Positions 23,661 through 30,831 of a DNA stretch of 40,592 nt are shown here, one piece after another. Position 1 is the first letter of the stretch. Each line of letters starts with the position of its first letter. The notes beneath the pieces were generated by a model. The model worked only from the letters and a program-made list of their open reading frames with translations, did no database searches and was not told the origin of the DNA. The stretch is from the NCBI RefSeq assembly GCF_002592005.1, contig NZ_NVQF01000057.1, forward strand, positions 1 through 40,592. The letters run 5' to 3'. The stretch comes from Mycolicibacterium palauense. Lineage in GTDB: Bacteria; Actinomycetota; Actinomycetes; Mycobacteriales; Mycobacteriaceae. A program made the translations under genes and the position numbers.

Positions 23661-24535
23661 TCAGCGTCGCCATAGCGCTCGCCGCCGTCGTGGGAGTCTC
23701 GTTGGGGCTCCTCGGCGGCGGCGGCTCCATCCTGATGGTGCCGCTGCTGACCGCGGTGGCCGGCCTGGACGCCAAGCCGGCCATCGCGACGTCGCTGCTG
23801 GTGGTGGGGGTGACCAGCGCCATCGCCGCGGTGACGCACGCGCGTGCCGGCCGGGTGAAGTGGCGCATCGCCGCCGTCTTCGGTGCGGCGGCGATGGCCG
23901 GCGCGTTCGGTGGGGGAATCCTGGCCCGATTCGTGCCCGGGGCCGTGCTGCTGATCGCCTTCGCGGTGATCATGCTGGCCGCCGGGGTGGCGATGTTGCG
24001 TGGCCGCCGGCAGGGCGGCGAGGCGACCCACCATGACCGGCTGCCCGTGGTGCGCCTGGTGTTGCTGGGGCTGGCGGTCGGCCTGATCAGCGGCCTGGTG
24101 GGGGCCGGTGGCGGATTCCTGCTGGTGCCGGCCCTGACGCTGCTGGCCGATCTGCCGATGCCGGTCGCCGTGGGCACCTCGCTGGTCGTGATCGCGATGC
24201 AGTCGCTGGCCGGCTTTCTGGGGCATCTGGCCTCCGACCACGTCGAATGGGGTCTGGCGGCCGGGGTGACGGCGGCCGCGGTGCTCGGCAGCGTGGTGGG
24301 CGGCTGGCTGGCCGCGCGCGTCGACGCGACGCTGCTGCGGTCGCTGTTCGGCTGGTTCGTGCTGCTGATGGCCGGCGTGGTGCTGGCCCAGCAGGCCGGT
24401 CCGGCGATCGGGGGAGCGGTCGGCGCCGTGACGGTACTGTCCGCGGCCGTGGTGGCAACCCGTGCGGGACTGCGCCGAAGACGGTCACGGCATAGCAACG
24501 ACGGCGGCGTTGTTATACCCCACGGGGTACTCTAG
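23657..24535 (+). CDS. TauE/SafE-family exporter, copy 2
   Basis: This 292-aa paralogue of the preceding gene is clearly related throughout (LGLLGGGGSILMVPLL; GLVGAGGGFLLVPALT; VGTSLVVIAMQSLAGFLGHL), so the pair arose by tandem duplication. It lacks the cysteine tail of copy 1 and ends in a basic stretch (RRRRSRHSN). Its last codons, reading VIPHGVL, are at the same time the operator for the downstream repressor gene. It overlaps copy 1 by 4 nt. The two copies may form a heteromer or handle different sulfur anions. Confidence 0.92.
   Translation: MISVAIALAAVVGVSLGLLGGGGSILMVPLLTAVAGLDAKPAIATSLLVVGVTSAIAAVTHARAGRVKWRIAAVFGAAAMAGAFGGGILARFVPGAVLLIAFAVIMLAAGVAMLRGRRQGGEATHHDRLPVVRLVLLGLAVGLISGLVGAGGGFLLVPALTLLADLPMPVAVGTSLVVIAMQSLAGFLGHLASDHVEWGLAAGVTAAAVLGSVVGGWLAARVDATLLRSLFGWFVLLMAGVVLAQQAGPAIGGAVGAVTVLSAAVVATRAGLRRRRSRHSNDGGVVIPHGVL
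24515..24530. promoter_or_regulatory. CstR/CsoR-type operator 4, inside the end of tauE copy 2
   Basis: ATACCCC-AC-GGGGTAC (one mismatch from a perfect palindrome) lies within the last six codons of the second exporter and ends 29 bp before the repressor ATG. It gives the repressor its own autoregulated promoter inside the operon. Confidence 0.75.
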
Positions 24536-24559
24536 AGGCAGAGTTGAAAGGAAACGCTC

Positions 24560-24829
24560 ATGGTTGGTGATGAAGACGCCATCGCGTCGGTGCTGAATCG
24601 GTTGCGCCGCGCGCAGGGTCAGCTCTCCGGCGTGATCTCGATGATCGAACAAGGCCGCGAATGCAAGGACGTGGTCACCCAGCTGGCCGCGGTGTCGCGG
24701 GCGCTGGACCGGGCCGGCTTCAAGATCGTCGCCACCGGTCTGCGCGAATGCGTCACCGGGGAGAGCAGCGAGGGTGATACTCCGATGACCGAGGCCGAAC
24801 TGGAGAAACTGTTCCTGGCACTCGCCTGA
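24560..24829 (+). CDS. cstR: CstR-like persulfide-sensing repressor (CsoR family)
   Basis: This 89-aa all-helical CsoR/RcnR-family repressor shows LNRLRRAQGQLSGVISMIE at the N-terminus and GRECKDVVTQLAAVSRAL in helix 2. The copper sensor CsoR uses Cys-His-Cys. Here the two cysteines are kept (Cys35 and Cys64) but the His four residues before the second is Gly60 (ATGLREC). Loss of the His with both cysteines kept is the hallmark of CstR, which forms Cys-Cys per- and polysulfide crosslinks. The surrounding persulfide genes support this. The ATG follows GAAAGGAAA. It should repress the MBL, rhodanese-tauE and own promoters through the four operators. A copper role is unlikely. Confidence 0.88.
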   Translation: MVGDEDAIASVLNRLRRAQGQLSGVISMIEQGRECKDVVTQLAAVSRALDRAGFKIVATGLRECVTGESSEGDTPMTEAELEKLFLALA

Positions 24830-24853
24830 GCCCGTAACGCACAGGAGGACACC

Positions 24854-25246
24854 ATGGACATCGCGTTGTCGACGACGACCAGCGGTCCGTTCGACGAGGC
24901 CGTCGAGCGCACCCGAAAGGCCCTGTCGGAACAGGGCTTCGGGGTGCTCACCGAGATCGACATGAAGGCGACGCTGAAAGCCAAGCTGGGCGAGGACATG
25001 GAGGACTACCTGATCCTCGGTGCCTGCAATCCGCCGTTCGCGCACCAGGCCGTCGAGGCCAACCGCCAGATCGGCCTGCTGCTGCCGTGCAATGTCGTGG
25101 TGCGCACCGACACCGACAACCCCGGCACCGTGATCGTCGAGGCGATGAACCCGAAGCTGATGGTCGAGGTGACCGGCGACCCGGCACTGGCCGGGGTCGC
25201 CGACCCCGTGACCGAGCGGCTGCAGGCCGCCATCAACAGCGTCTGA
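24854..25246 (+). CDS. DUF302-family protein
   Basis: This 130-aa protein is of the DUF302 type: N-terminal FDEAVERTRKALSEQGFGVLTEIDMKATLKAKLG, then YLILGACNPPFAHQAVEANRQIGLLLPCNVVVR and a C-terminal VEVTGDPAL segment. The GACNPP cysteine (about residue 57) and LLPCN cysteine (about 78) are conserved features of the family. The function is unknown; these proteins often sit with sulfur or metal-stress genes, as here. It starts 24 nt after the repressor gene with an AGGAGG site, so it is in the same operon. Its stop codon lies within a 10-bp tandem repeat. Confidence 0.88.
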   Translation: MDIALSTTTSGPFDEAVERTRKALSEQGFGVLTEIDMKATLKAKLGEDMEDYLILGACNPPFAHQAVEANRQIGLLLPCNVVVRTDTDNPGTVIVEAMNPKLMVEVTGDPALAGVADPVTERLQAAINSV

Positions 25247-25277
25247 GAGCGTCTGAGAGCGTCTGAGCGCGTCAGAC
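25241..25277 (+). repeat. 10-bp tandem repeat and hairpin at the end of the DUF302 gene
   Basis: GTCTGAGAGC is repeated three times (25241-25270, last copy with one change), with the DUF302 stop codon inside the first copy. The last copy also forms a perfect 6-bp inverted repeat GTCTGA/TCAGAC (25261-25266 and 25272-25277) that may act as a weak terminator. The remainder of the 146-bp gap to the next gene shows no gene. Confidence 0.7.
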
Positions 25278-25392
25278 GGCACCTGAAACCGTCCACCCCT
25301 GAGGTCGACACCCTGACGGTGAGTACCCGCCGGTTTTCGGCCGGTCACGCCCGTCGATGGCGCAGTATGGGTGCCACGGAGGTGGTGCCCAG

Positions 25393-26832
25393 ATGGGAGT
25401 GCGCTCGGCCCTCGCAAGCCGGAGCACCCTGGTGCTCGACGTGGTCCGCACCCGGCTGTGGCCGGTCCCCGCGATGGGTATCGCGATCGCGATCTGTGCC
25501 GGGGTGGCCCTGCCCGAACTCGACCGTGCCCTCGACGACCGGCTGACCGCCACGGCGTCCGACTACACGGGGTCGGACTACCTGTTCGGCGGCGGTGCCG
25601 ACGCCGCCCGCGACGTCCTGACCGCCGTCTCGTCGTCACTGATCACGGTCACCTCGCTGACGTTCTCGTTGACCCTGGTCACCCTGCAGCTCGCCAGCGG
25701 ACAGTTCTCGCCGCGGCTGCTGCGCACCTTCGCCCGCGACCGCTTCGTCCAGTGGACCCTGGCGTTGTTCCTGGCCACCTTCGTCTACGCGCTGACGGTG
25801 CTTCGGTCGGTGCGCAACGACGGTCCGGGCCAGCGCGAATTCGTGCCCAAGGTCTCGGTGACGGTCGCCTACCTGCTGGCCGTGCTGTGTGTGATCACGC
25901 TGGTGCTGTTCCTGGCCCACCTGGTTCGCCAGATCAGGGTGGAGACGCTGCTGGACACCGTCCGCCACGACGCCATGACGGCCGCCGGTAGCCTCCTGCG
26001 CGACAGCGATGACGAGGCCGACGGTGACGGCGGTCGCGGCAGCGGGGGCGGGGCACTGCCGGTGGCGCCACCGGAGGCGCTGGATGTCTGCGCCCCGGCC
26101 ACCGGCTTCCTGGCCCACGTCGACGGGCAGGGTGTCCTCGCGGCCGCCGCGGAGGCCCACGCGGTCGTGGTGGTGCATCGCATGCCCGGAGAGTGGATCG
26201 TCGAGGGCACTCCGATCGCCCGGGCCTGGTCGGCGCGCGGAACGGGGCGCCTCGACAGCGAGGCGGCCCAGCGCCTGGTCCGGTGTGTGGCCGACGCGGT
26301 CTACACCGCCGACGAGCGCACCCCGATCCAGGACGTCGGCTACGGGCTGCGGCAACTGACCGACGTGGCCGTCAAGTCGCTGTCGCCCGGCATCAACGAT
26401 CCGACCACCGCGGTGCACGTCCTGGGCCACAGCGCCGTCGTGCTCTGCGAGCTGTCCGATCACCGGCTGGGGCCGGTGCGGCTCACCGCCGACGAGACGC
26501 GGGACACGCTGGTGGTGTTGAGCCGGCCGGCAATGGCCGACCTGCTGGATCTGGCGGTATCGGCGCCCCGCCGTTACGGCAGTTCGGATCCCGACCTGCT
26601 GGCGGCCATCCTGGCGCTGCTGCGCGACCTGGCCTGGCGCTGCCACCGCGACGGCGACCGGGAGGCGGTCGCCGCGCAGTTGGAGCGGGTGCGGCGCACC
26701 GCCGGTCAGCAGGATTTCGACGACAGCGAGCGCGCCGGCCTGCGCGCCCTCGGGCGCGCGGTCGAGGAGGCCCTGCAGGGGCGGTGGGCCGTCGGGCCGA
26801 ACGGTGACTCGAATGGTGAGCCAGAACGGTGA
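25393..26832 (+). CDS. DUF2254-family membrane protein
   Basis: This protein of about 479 aa has four hydrophobic helices in the first 180 residues (MGIAIAICAGVALPEL; ISSSLITVTSLTFSLTLVTLQLA in part; WTLALFLATFVYALTVL; VAYLLAVLCVITLVLFLAHLV in part). A large soluble C-terminal part follows, with GYGLRQLTDVAVKSLSPGINDPTTA, the hallmark of DUF2254. Two regions of low complexity (DSDDEADGDGGRGSGGG) link the parts. The function is unknown. I chose the ATG at 25393, which follows GGAGG and sits closer to the first helix than the ATG 36 nt upstream. It is probably its own transcription unit. Confidence 0.85.
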   Translation: MGVRSALASRSTLVLDVVRTRLWPVPAMGIAIAICAGVALPELDRALDDRLTATASDYTGSDYLFGGGADAARDVLTAVSSSLITVTSLTFSLTLVTLQLASGQFSPRLLRTFARDRFVQWTLALFLATFVYALTVLRSVRNDGPGQREFVPKVSVTVAYLLAVLCVITLVLFLAHLVRQIRVETLLDTVRHDAMTAAGSLLRDSDDEADGDGGRGSGGGALPVAPPEALDVCAPATGFLAHVDGQGVLAAAAEAHAVVVVHRMPGEWIVEGTPIARAWSARGTGRLDSEAAQRLVRCVADAVYTADERTPIQDVGYGLRQLTDVAVKSLSPGINDPTTAVHVLGHSAVVLCELSDHRLGPVRLTADETRDTLVVLSRPAMADLLDLAVSAPRRYGSSDPDLLAAILALLRDLAWRCHRDGDREAVAAQLERVRRTAGQQDFDDSERAGLRALGRAVEEALQGRWAVGPNGDSNGEPER

Positions 26833-26857
26833 GCCAGAACCGTGAGCCCGAACTGGC

Positions 26858-26887
26858 TTGCGCGGGCGAGGCCGATGAGATTAATGT
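26858..26887 (+). promoter_or_regulatory. promoter for the leader peptide and attenuator
   Basis: TTGCGC (26858-26863) and TAATGT (26882-26887), 18 bp apart, form a fair vegetative promoter. Transcription would start about 7 nt downstream, at or next to the GTG at 26895. The leader peptide mRNA would therefore be leaderless, which mycobacteria translate well. Confidence 0.6.
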
Positions 26888-26894
26888 CGGCCTC

Positions 26895-26939
26895 GTGCGA
26901 CATCTTCTCGTAGTAGCCGCAACCCGCAGCGGGGTCTGA
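26895..26939 (+). CDS. leader peptide (Leu/Val) of an attenuator
   Basis: A 14-residue ORF, VRHLLVVAATRSGV, starts at GTG and ends at TGA. It carries consecutive Leu-Leu-Val-Val codons near its start, as in branched-chain amino acid leader peptides. It has no ribosome-binding site, but the predicted transcription start coincides with the GTG. The Val-Val-Ala codons are themselves one arm of a 9-bp stem with sequence downstream. It probably senses charged tRNA-Leu and tRNA-Val. Confidence 0.7.
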   Translation: MRHLLVVAATRSGV

Positions 26940-26986
26940 TCCAGACCGACCCCCCGCTGTGGGTCGGAGGCTACTACCCGTCGGTC
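26910..26986 (+). promoter_or_regulatory. transcription attenuator with alternative hairpins
   Basis: Three mutually constraining pairings are visible after the leader start. GTAGTAGCC (26910-26918) pairs perfectly with GGCTACTAC (26969-26977). CAGCGGGG (26927-26934) pairs with CCCCGCTG (26952-26959). CCGACCC (26946-26952) pairs with GGGTCGG (26961-26967), the terminator-like stem, which cannot form together with the second. A further option is GACCGAC (26944-26950) with GTCGGTC (26980-26986). A ribosome stalled at the Leu/Val codons would cover the first arm. There is no T-run, as is usual in high-GC actinobacteria. The start codon of the regulated gene is at 27015. Confidence 0.7.
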
Positions 26987-27014
26987 ACTCCCGAAGAGCA
27001 GAGAAGACCGGCAC

Positions 27015-27572
27015 ATGATTCCCCGTTCCACCCCGTTCCCGAACCGCACCTCGTTCCTGAACCCGCCGAACCACGTCCCGTTGGGGCTCTCGGCCGGGGA
27101 ACGGCCGGTCCGGCCGCGGTTCGCGGACTTCTTCGACGCGCCGCTGCCGCGCGGCCTGCGCGAGATCGCCGCGGACATGTCCTGGGACGACGTGGCGCAC
27201 CATTTCGGTTCGGCACCGGGGCCGCTGCGGCTGGGGGACTGGGAGTGCACCGACGGTGACCGGCCGTCCGGTCGGCTCGGGCCGCAGGCCCGCAACTACC
27301 GGGCCACCCTGGCCGTCGGCGACCACGTCGCCACGGCCACGGCGGCGGCCTCGGGCCCGCTGGCCGCGCTGACGGCCATGCTGCACGACCGCGGTGTCGG
27401 GATCGAGATGCTGAAGTTCCATCAGCTGAGCTCCGGCGGGCATACCGCGACTTTCGTCCGGGGCTCCGACGGAGTGCGTGACGAGTGGGCCATCGGATGG
27501 TCGGCATGCCCCACCGAGTCCGCGCTGCGTGCCGTCATCTCCTGTGGGAACAGGCTTTTCGCGCACCGTTGA
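27015..27572 (+). CDS. stand-alone LeuA regulatory (C-terminal dimer) domain protein
   Basis: This 185-aa protein has a C-terminal 90 residues (from about VGDHVATATAAASGPLAALTAML through DEWAIGWSACPTESALRAVISCGNRL) that resemble the allosteric domain of 2-isopropylmalate synthase. The gap between the family halves is bridged by LKFHQLSSGGHTATFVRG. The catalytic TIM-barrel is wholly absent. The N-terminal ~85 residues are unfamiliar, with a Pro-rich start and a DFFDAPLPRGLREIAADMSW helix. It is preceded by a Leu/Val leader attenuator, so its expression should rise when leucine or valine is short. It may modulate full-length LeuA by mixed assembly or bind leucine itself. It ends 17 bp from the convergent P450 gene. 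Confidence 0.75.
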   Translation: MIPRSTPFPNRTSFLNPPNHVPLGLSAGERPVRPRFADFFDAPLPRGLREIAADMSWDDVAHHFGSAPGPLRLGDWECTDGDRPSGRLGPQARNYRATLAVGDHVATATAAASGPLAALTAMLHDRGVGIEMLKFHQLSSGGHTATFVRGSDGVRDEWAIGWSACPTESALRAVISCGNRLFAHR

Positions 27573-27589
27573 CAGTGCTGACGCCGGGG

Positions 27590-29077
27590 TCAGTGCAGCG
27601 GGCGCAGCACGATCGGCATGCCGTCGATCGGCACCGGCATGCCGCCGTAGTCATAGCGCGGCCGGTACCCGGGATGGGTCAGCTCGAGCCGGTAGCGGCG
27701 CAGCAACCGGTGCATCACGGTCTTGATCTCCAGCTGGCCGAACACCATTCCGATGCATTTGTGGGCGCCCCCACCGAACGGGGCGAACGCGTAGCGGTGC
27801 TTCTTGTGCTCCGAACGCGGCTCGGCGAACCGGCCCGGGTCGAACCGTTCGGGGTCGGTCCACAGCTCGGGCAGCCGGTGGTTCATCGACGGCCAGATCA
27901 CCACGTCGGTACCGGCCGGGATGTAGTAGCCCAGCAGATCGGTGTCGCGCACGGCGCGGCGGAAGTTGAACGGCAGCGGGGTCTGCATCCGCAGCGACTC
28001 GTTGATCACCAGGTCGTAGGTTTCCAGCTTCTCCAGCGCCTCGATGTCCAGGGGGCCGTCGCCGATCCGGTTCGACTCGTCGCGGCAGCGGTCCTGCCAC
28101 TCGGGATTGGCGGCCAGGTGGTAGGCCATGGTCGTCATGGTCGAGGTCGAGGTGTCGTGGGCGGCCATCATCAGGAAGATCATGTGGCTGATGATCTGCT
28201 CGTCGGTGAAGCTCCGACCGTCCTCGTCCTGGGCGTGGCACAGCACGCTGAACATGTCGGTGCTCTCCGAGCGGCGCTTCTCGGCGATCCGGCTCGCGAA
28301 GTAGTCCTCCAGGGTCTTGCGGGCCTTGAGGCCGCGCCACCACGTCAGCGGCGGCACCGGCTTGCGCACGATCGCGTTGCCGGCCCTGGTGGTGGTGGTG
28401 AACGCCTCGTTGATGGTGGTGACCAGCTCGTGGTCGGTGCCCGCCGGGTGCCCCATGAACACCTCGGAGGCGATGTCGAGGGTGAGCTGTTTGACCGCCG
28501 GATGGAACAGGAACCGGGGGTCGTTGGCCGCCCAGTCGTCGGCGAGGACCTCGGTGGCCACCGAGTCGACGTGCGAGACGTAGCCGGTCAACCGGCTGCG
28601 GGTGAAGGCCTCCTGCATGATCCGGCGGTGGAACAGATGCTCGTCGAAATCGAGCAGCATGAGACCGCCGCTGAAGAACGGGCCGATCACCGGATCCCAG
28701 GCGCGCTGGGAGAAGTCCTTGTTGCGGTTGGAGAAGACGGCCTGGGTGGCGTCGGGCCCCAGGGCCATGACGGACTTCAGCGCGGGGGTGCGCTGGTAGT
28801 GGACGGGCCCGTACTTGCGGTAGATCTCCAGCACGAAATCCGGTCCGCCGCGGAACAGCTCGATCATGTGGCCCAGGATCGGCAGCCCCGCATCACCCAT
28901 CACCGGCTTGAGGCCGCTGCCGGGTGGGGGATCGGCCAGCGCGAACTGCTCCCACTCGGTGGCTTTGAGCCGCTTCTCCAGCGCGCCCATTCCGGGCAGG
29001 GTGTTCGGCGTCGGGGTCAACCGGCGCCGCGCCTGGTCGAGCAGGTATTGCGGGGTGCTGATGGTCGCTGGGGCCAC
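27590..29077 (-). CDS. cyp136: cytochrome P450 (CYP136-like, Rv3059-like)
   Basis: This 495-aa P450 has a complete core: I-helix MMAAHDTSTSTMT (acid-alcohol pair Asp-Thr), K-helix ESLR, PERFDPGRF meander and the haem loop FGGGAHKCIG with the axial Cys. The N-terminus has no membrane anchor. The start is GTG, preceded by AAAGGAG at 5 nt. The substrate is unknown; FxxPxxP-type and sterol-oxidising signatures were not sought. It is divergent from a TetR regulator and an SDR gene, the arrangement of M. tuberculosis Rv3059, Rv3058c and Rv3057c. Assignment to CYP136 rests on this synteny and on length. Confidence 0.88.
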   Translation of the reverse strand: MAPATISTPQYLLDQARRRLTPTPNTLPGMGALEKRLKATEWEQFALADPPPGSGLKPVMGDAGLPILGHMIELFRGGPDFVLEIYRKYGPVHYQRTPALKSVMALGPDATQAVFSNRNKDFSQRAWDPVIGPFFSGGLMLLDFDEHLFHRRIMQEAFTRSRLTGYVSHVDSVATEVLADDWAANDPRFLFHPAVKQLTLDIASEVFMGHPAGTDHELVTTINEAFTTTTRAGNAIVRKPVPPLTWWRGLKARKTLEDYFASRIAEKRRSESTDMFSVLCHAQDEDGRSFTDEQIISHMIFLMMAAHDTSTSTMTTMAYHLAANPEWQDRCRDESNRIGDGPLDIEALEKLETYDLVINESLRMQTPLPFNFRRAVRDTDLLGYYIPAGTDVVIWPSMNHRLPELWTDPERFDPGRFAEPRSEHKKHRYAFAPFGGGAHKCIGMVFGQLEIKTVMHRLLRRYRLELTHPGYRPRYDYGGMPVPIDGMPIVLRPLH

Positions 29078-29153
29078 TGAAGCTCCTTTGCCGCGATGGT
29101 AGGGGTGCGTCCTGAAATCGTTGTGGCCTATGCCACCTTTCGTCTAGTCTCTC

Positions 29154-29175
29154 CGCGTCAGTTGACGCGTGTCAA
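29154..29175. promoter_or_regulatory. overlapping palindromes, TetR operator candidates
   Basis: In the 135-bp divergent gap, CGCGTCA-GT-TGACGCG (29154-29169) is a perfect 7-2-7 inverted repeat. It overlaps TTGAC-GCGT-GTCAA (29162-29175), also perfect. They lie about 40 bp before the TetR start and about 80 bp before the P450 start. The natural ligand-controlled binder is the adjacent TetR protein. Confidence 0.6.
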
Positions 29176-29212
29176 GTTTCGTTCCGCCGCCGATGTGGTG
29201 CATGGTTGTGGG

Positions 29213-29857
29213 GTGAGCGTTTCCCAGCAGCAGACCCGGAGTGGGTCGACGCCGCAGCGGCGGGGCGACCGGCAGCGGCGCGCGATCATCGGTGCCGTGC
29301 GTGAGCTGTTGCAGGAAACCCCCTTCGCCGACCTGTCGGTCAGCACCATCAGCGACCGCGCCGGCGTGGCCCGTTCGGGCTTCTACTTCTACTTCGAATC
29401 CAAGTACGCGGTGCTCGCACAGATCTTTGCCGAGGCCACCCAGGAACTCGAGGAACTCACCCAGTACTTCGCACCCCGGGGCGCCGAGGAATCACCGGCG
29501 GCCTTCGCCAAGCGGATGGTCGGCAGTGCGGCCGCGGTGTTCGCCCACAACGACCCGGTGATGTCGGCGTGCAACGCGGCGCGCAGCACCGACGCCGAGA
29601 TCCGCAAGATCCAGGACGGCCAGATCTCCACGGTCGTCGACCAGATCGTGCGCATCGTCGAGGACGAGATGGCCGCCGGCACCGCACATCCGATCAGCGA
29701 GGACATTCCCGCGCTGATCCGCACCCTCGGTGCGACGACGGTGATGATGCTGTCCGGCGACGTGACCTTCCTGGGCCCCGACGGCGACATCGACCGTGGG
29801 GTGCGCGTACTCGAACAGCTGTGGCTGACCTGTTTGTGGGGCGGCTCCGCGGTCTGA
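29213..29857 (+). CDS. TetR-family regulator (Rv3058c-like)
   Basis: This 214-aa TetR regulator has an N-terminal HTH in residues about 18-65 (RRAIIGAVRELLQETPFADLSVSTISDRAGVARSGFYFYFESK, quoted in part below family scale), followed by a ligand domain. The start chosen is a GTG about four codons before the QQQTRSG stretch. Longer starts run through the operator and are rejected. It reads away from the P450 gene and is followed after 26 bp by the SDR gene. It probably controls both directions through the palindromes at 29154-29175. Confidence 0.9.
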   Translation: MSVSQQQTRSGSTPQRRGDRQRRAIIGAVRELLQETPFADLSVSTISDRAGVARSGFYFYFESKYAVLAQIFAEATQELEELTQYFAPRGAEESPAAFAKRMVGSAAAVFAHNDPVMSACNAARSTDAEIRKIQDGQISTVVDQIVRIVEDEMAAGTAHPISEDIPALIRTLGATTVMMLSGDVTFLGPDGDIDRGVRVLEQLWLTCLWGGSAV

Positions 29858-29883
29858 CCGTTACCGTCGGTATCGTCACCGCC

Positions 29884-30831
29884 ATGGCTCAGCGGTCCGG
29901 GCAGGCACTCGAGGCGACATTCGCGGGTAAGCGGTGCTTCATCACGGGCGCGGCCAGCGGGATCGGGCGCGCCACCGCCCTGGCGCTGGCCCGCGCGGGT
30001 GCCGAGCTCTACCTCACCGACCGGGACGCGGAGGGGCTGCGACTGACCGTCGCCGACGCCCGCGCGCTCGGGGCCAGGGTGCCCGAGTACCGGGATCTCG
30101 ACATCGCCGACCACGACCAGGTCGCCGCCTTCGCGGCCGACATCCACGCTCGCCATTCCGCGATGGATGTGGTCATGAACGTCGCCGGGGTCTCGGTGTG
30201 GGGCACCGTCGACCAGCTCAGCCACCAACAATGGCGCTCGGTGATCGACATCAACCTGATGGGGCCGGTGCACGTCATCGAGTCGTTCCTGCCGGCGATG
30301 ATGGCCGCGGGCAACGGCGGCCACCTGGTCAACGTCTCATCCGCGGCCGGGCTGGTGGCCTTCCCCTGGCACGCCGCCTACAGCGCCAGCAAGTACGGGC
30401 TGCGTGGCCTGTCGGAGGTGCTGCGTTTCGACCTGGACCGACACGACATCGGCGTGTCGGTCGTGGTGCCGGGCGCCGTGAAGACCCCGCTGGTGTCGAC
30501 GGTGGAGATCGCCGGCGTGGACCGTGACCACCCGCGGGTCCGCCGGTGGGTGGACCGGTTCGGCGGACACGCGGTGTCACCGGAGACCGCTGCCCGCAAG
30601 ATTCTGGCCGGCGTGCAGAAGAACCAGTTCCTGATCTACACCTCCTCGGACATCCGCGCGCTCTACGCCTTCAAGCGGCTGGCGTGGTGGCCCTACAGCG
30701 TGGCCATGCGCAGGGTGAACGTCGTGTTCACCCGGGTGCTCAGGCCCGCGCCACGGCGGTCCGCTTCGCACCCCGGGCGCGCCCCCGGGGTGACGGCTAC
30801 CGTGACCCCCAGTGCCACGACGGAGCGCTGA
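29884..30831 (+). CDS. short-chain dehydrogenase/reductase (Rv3057c-like)
   Basis: This 315-aa classical SDR has the NAD(P) motif TGAASGIGRA (residues 21-30), NVAG, the catalytic Ser in NVSSAAG and the YSASK pair, then PGAVKTPL. The last ~50 residues (RVNVVFTRVLRPAPRR and on) form a basic tail beyond the family core. The start is an ATG 26 bp after the TetR stop. An SDR next to a P450 and TetR suggests stepwise oxidation of a lipid or sterol-like substrate. The 3' end overlaps the convergent ATPase gene by 35 bp. Confidence 0.92.
   Translation: MAQRSGQALEATFAGKRCFITGAASGIGRATALALARAGAELYLTDRDAEGLRLTVADARALGARVPEYRDLDIADHDQVAAFAADIHARHSAMDVVMNVAGVSVWGTVDQLSHQQWRSVIDINLMGPVHVIESFLPAMMAAGNGGHLVNVSSAAGLVAFPWHAAYSASKYGLRGLSEVLRFDLDRHDIGVSVVVPGAVKTPLVSTVEIAGVDRDHPRVRRWVDRFGGHAVSPETAARKILAGVQKNQFLIYTSSDIRALYAFKRLAWWPYSVAMRRVNVVFTRVLRPAPRRSASHPGRAPGVTATVTPSATTER

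Noticed and set aside
24560..24829. copper-sensing CsoR
   Set aside because: The copper-ligand His is Gly60, and the regulon holds sulfur genes, with no copper ATPase or chaperone.
26875..26913. alternative 12-codon leader ORF starting ATG
   Set aside because: It would begin upstream of the -10 box, so it would not be on the transcript from the predicted promoter, and it lacks the Leu/Val run.
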